A stretch of 64,000 bases of DNA, taken from contig JAHFBF010000005.1 of NCBI GenBank assembly GCA_023250195.1, forward strand, positions 62,001 to 126,000. Reading direction: 5' to 3'. Source of the stretch: Candidatus Melainabacteria bacterium (GTDB lineage: Bacteria > Cyanobacteriota > Vampirovibrionia > 2-02-FULL-35-15). Below the pieces are notes generated by a model, which had not been told where the DNA came from, searched no databases, and saw only the letters and a program-made list of their open reading frames with translations. Both the position numbers and the translations under genes were made by a program. This document shows, in pieces, positions 61,871 through 64,000 of the stretch. How positions within the stretch are numbered: the stretch's first letter is position 1; every line of letters starts with the position of its first letter.

Positions 61871-63007
61871 TTAACACTGTTTTTCTGCTGTTTTAGTGAA
61901 TTTATTTAGAGTGCTAAAAACAAACTCCGGTGTCAATAATTTCATACAGCTTAAATGTGAACACTTTACTTTTACATCACATGGTTGACAGGGTAATAAT
62001 TGATTTAACCTTATTGGGAAAACCATTTTACCTACTGGAAGCCAGCGTTCAGGCCTTGTGGGTCCATATAAAACATAAGTAGGAATCCCACTTGCTGCAG
62101 CAATATGTGCATTTCCAGAATCTACACAAATAGCTAAATCAAGTTCTTTATAAATTGAGTAACATTCTCTAATCGAAGTTAATCCACAGAGATCAAGAGT
62201 TTTAAACTTGTTTTTGTTTTTACACCAGCTTAATATCTTTTCATAAATTTCTTTATCAATCTTTGCTCCAGTAAAAACAAACTGAGCTTCAAACTGTTCA
62301 AACAGACTATCCATAAGCTTTGCAAAATATCTCTTTGACCATATTTTATAAGGGTGTGCACTACTGGCATGAATTAAAATTTTTGGCTTAAAACGATCGA
62401 GTCTTACTACAAATCCATTAGCTCTTGTTTCTTCTTTTTTATCCAAATGAATTTCAGGAATATATTTTTTAGTCTTTATATCAAGCGGCTCCAGACAATT
62501 CAAGAAATTATCCAGCTCATGAAGTTTTTGATCATATTTAACAGAATGCGTAAGCAAAAAAAACCTAAACTCTGTATCGAAACCAATTCTACACTTAATT
62601 CCAGCAAGTGCTGCAAGTAATGCACTTGAAAAAGATCTCTTTAAAACAAATGCAAGATCGTATTCCTGTTTTCGAAGAGCTTTTGCACAATCAAAAAGTG
62701 AATAATAAATCTCCAATCTCTGATCTCCCGCCCACTTTGTGGGCGAGACTCGCTCGCTTTGCGAGCGGCTGATCTCTGATCTCTGTTTCTCATATTTATG
62801 AAAATCCGTGTTGTCAAAATAAATCACATTATTCACATCAGGATTTCTTTCAATAAGCTCCCCGCTGTTTGGTGAAACCAGAACATCGATTTGTGCATTC
62901 GGAAAATTTTCTCTGACATTTTTTATAAAGGGGATTGTTAGAACCGTGTCCCCAATAAATCTATATCTTAAGATTAAAATCTTTTTAATTTTATTTTTAT
63001 CTATCAT
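61871..63007 (-). CDS. Glycosyltransferase family 9 (heptosyltransferase-type)
   Basis: A 378-residue GT9 protein with the GT-B signatures ILILRYRFIGDTVLTIPFIKNVR, IDVLVSPNSGE, LAFVLKRSFSSALLAALAGIKCRIGFDTE in the N-terminal half and LDLCGLTSIRECYSIYKELDLAICVDSGNAHIAAASGIPTYVLYGPT in the C-terminal half. Such enzymes add heptose to LPS inner core, fitting LpxI. Between the first domain's strands, EISRSQSERVSPTKWAGDQRLE (20+ residues) is encoded by repeat DNA at 62709-62795 and is not expected in the family. Confidence 0.88.
   Translation of the reverse strand: MIDKNKIKKILILRYRFIGDTVLTIPFIKNVRENFPNAQIDVLVSPNSGELIERNPDVNNVIYFDNTDFHKYEKQRSEISRSQSERVSPTKWAGDQRLEIYYSLFDCAKALRKQEYDLAFVLKRSFSSALLAALAGIKCRIGFDTEFRFFLLTHSVKYDQKLHELDNFLNCLEPLDIKTKKYIPEIHLDKKEETRANGFVVRLDRFKPKILIHASSAHPYKIWSKRYFAKLMDSLFEQFEAQFVFTGAKIDKEIYEKILSWCKNKNKFKTLDLCGLTSIRECYSIYKELDLAICVDSGNAHIAAASGIPTYVLYGPTRPERWLPVGKMVFPIRLNQLLPCQPCDVKVKCSHLSCMKLLTPEFVFSTLNKFTKTAEKQC
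62709..62795. repeat. GC-rich double-hairpin insertion with flanking tctgatctc units
   Basis: Two perfect 7-bp hairpins, CGCCCAC-TTT-GTGGGCG (62729-62745) and CGCTCGC-TTT-GCGAGCG (62751-62767), are flanked on both sides by family B-type tctgatctc units. It stays in frame inside the GT9 gene. GC content is far above the surroundings. Confidence 0.8.
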
Positions 63008-63009
63008 AA

Positions 63010-63110
63010 AGGACTTTCACAAAAGCGAACCTATTGCCCGAAGCGTAATTTGGAAGCAAAGCGGACATGGAGCAAAGGGCTGTATGGTGAGCATAAAAAG
63101 TGAAAGTCCT
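63010..63110. repeat. 101-bp element with 11-bp terminal inverted repeats
   Basis: AGGACTTTCAC (63010-63020) is the exact reverse complement of GTGAAAGTCCT (63100-63110). The interior is purine-rich and contains no ORF of note. It fills the 104-bp gap between the GT9 gene and the stop of lpd. Confidence 0.65.
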
Positions 63111-63111
63111 G

Positions 63112-64000
63112 TTATACATGCACTGCTTCACCGAGACAGTCTTCCAGAGCTTCAAACACAACTTCAGAATAAGTGGGATGTGCATGAATAGAGTTTACAA
63201 TTTTATCAACCGTTAAATCATTTTGCATAGCTACAACAAGCTCATGAATTAAATTTGAAGCTTCTGGTCCTATAATATGAGCTCCAAGAATCTTCTTTGT
63301 ATTTTTATCCATTAGTATTTTCACAAGACCTTCCGTTAAACCTGATGCTTTTGCTTTTCCGCTTGCTAAAAACAAAAACTTCCCTGTTTTATATTCTGCT
63401 TTCTTCTCTTTCAGAGCCTCTTCGGTCTCGCCAATAAAGGCTATTTCCGGATAACCAAAGATGCAGGATGGTATCAGATTTCCATCAAATTCTTTTTTCT
63501 TACCTAAAATGTTTTCAGCTACTACTTTTGCCTGAGTACTTGCTGTATGAGCCAACTGTGGGAAATTTGTAACGTCTCCAACTGCCCAGATATTTTTTTT
63601 ACTTGTTTGCATACCGCTGTCTGTTTTTATAAAACCCTGTGGATCGAGTTCAACCCCTACGCTTTCAAGTCCAAGATTTTCGACATTTGGTTTCCTGCCA
63701 ACAGCAATTAAGATCTGATCAAATTCTTCTATTTCTCTCCGGCTATCAACCGTACTAATAAACTCTGCCTGAACCTTGTCCTGCATCTTGCTTAAAAATT
63801 TTGAGGCTGTGTTCGGCTTTAGGTTTATTCCTCTGCGCTTTAAGCTCCTGACTAAATTCTCCGAGATTTCCAGATCTAAGATCGGACAGATAAACTCTTT
63901 TATCTCTGCAATTGTAACTTTAGAACCAAGTACATTAAATATTCTTGCAAACTCAATTCCAATAGGTCCTGAGCCTATAACTAAAAGCTTTTCCGGCACT
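63112..64000 (-). CDS. lpd: Dihydrolipoamide dehydrogenase, C-terminal part (5' end outside window)
   Basis: The frame is open to the window end; its first in-window residue is Val of GTG (VPEKLLVIGSGPIGIEFA), an internal position of the NAD-binding domain, so the gene starts further right and the redox CxxxxC is not visible. The NAD-binding fold (GSGPIG), the FAD-contact GRKPNVENLGL...IWAVGDV, and the dimerisation domain with His-x-His-PT (SIHAHPTYSEVVFEAL) are present. It is the flavin E3 component of 2-oxoacid dehydrogenase or glycine-cleavage complexes. Confidence 0.92.
   Translation of the reverse strand, partial: VPEKLLVIGSGPIGIEFARIFNVLGSKVTIAEIKEFICPILDLEISENLVRSLKRRGINLKPNTASKFLSKMQDKVQAEFISTVDSRREIEEFDQILIAVGRKPNVENLGLESVGVELDPQGFIKTDSGMQTSKKNIWAVGDVTNFPQLAHTASTQAKVVAENILGKKKEFDGNLIPSCIFGYPEIAFIGETEEALKEKKAEYKTGKFLFLASGKAKASGLTEGLVKILMDKNTKKILGAHIIGPEASNLIHELVVAMQNDLTVDKIVNSIHAHPTYSEVVFEALEDCLGEAVHV

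Overview
This window is a gene-dense, visibly AT-rich stretch of bacterial chromosome. LpxI (lipid A synthesis), a family 9 (heptosyltransferase-type) glycosyltransferase, a beta-barrel-like protein ending in Phe and many signal peptides point to a diderm (Gram-negative-type) cell. The genetic code is standard. No rRNA, CRISPR array, prophage or transposase gene is visible. About a third of the genes are lineage-specific proteins I do not recognise, interspersed with core metabolic genes that are mostly not arranged in classical operons. I cannot fix the phylum; a non-photosynthetic relative of Cyanobacteria (Melainabacteria/Caenarcaniphilales-like) or another little-cultured diderm lineage fits, but this is only a guess.

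Layout. 1-3442: 3' part of a giant Ser-rich surface protein with a 591-bp perfect tandem duplication and a LamG-like domain. 3439-9925: lpxI, a di-heme peroxidase overlapping head-to-head with a secreted nuclease, aspartokinase, two tiny membrane proteins, a degenerate aspartokinase paralogue, and ATP-type PEP carboxykinase. 9935-18123: a response regulator with Glu in place of the phosphoacceptor Asp, then a co-directional set: membrane protein, 2OG-Fe(II) oxygenase, two-domain metallophosphoesterase, ABC exporter. 18151-32825: leuA, two unknowns, a PabC-like aminotransferase, two soluble histidine kinases with C-terminal receivers, two unknowns, the folate genes folB-pabB, threonine aldolase, a DMT transporter and an unknown protein with a fresh 54-bp duplication. 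32842-45928: carbamoyltransferase, a MazEF-type toxin-antitoxin pair, two tRNA-Arg genes, adenine deaminase, an outer-membrane-like protein, a PMT-family glycosyltransferase, an IDO-like dioxygenase and an HTTM membrane pair. 46144-56819: a compact promoter/peptide/terminator unit before a degenerate glycogen-synthase-like protein, a ferritin-like protein, a phosphodiesterase, purB, an aldehyde dehydrogenase, and a SWIB protein behind a promoter with paired operators. 56828-64000: two secreted thioredoxin-like proteins, lexA with its likely operator, exonuclease III, tRNA-Phe, a family 9 glycosyltransferase and the C-terminal part of dihydrolipoamide dehydrogenase.

The theme I find most interesting is short palindromic DNA elements carried in frame inside protein genes. 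The nuclease and pabB both contain a GTAG-footed palindrome that encodes the same peptide (NRTSTY) and also a separate GA/CT-rich inverted repeat; the family 9 glycosyltransferase carries a related insertion with two GC-rich hairpins. A third 28-bp GTAG...CTAC palindrome lies in the short gap upstream of lexA. This resembles the in-frame Rickettsia palindromic elements and GTAG-footed REP sequences, but in an unrelated context. A second theme is degenerate paralogues of enzymes and signalling domains: the aspartokinase-like protein, the GlgA-like protein, two Asp-to-Glu receivers, and an IDO-like protein with a displaced haem-ligand position.
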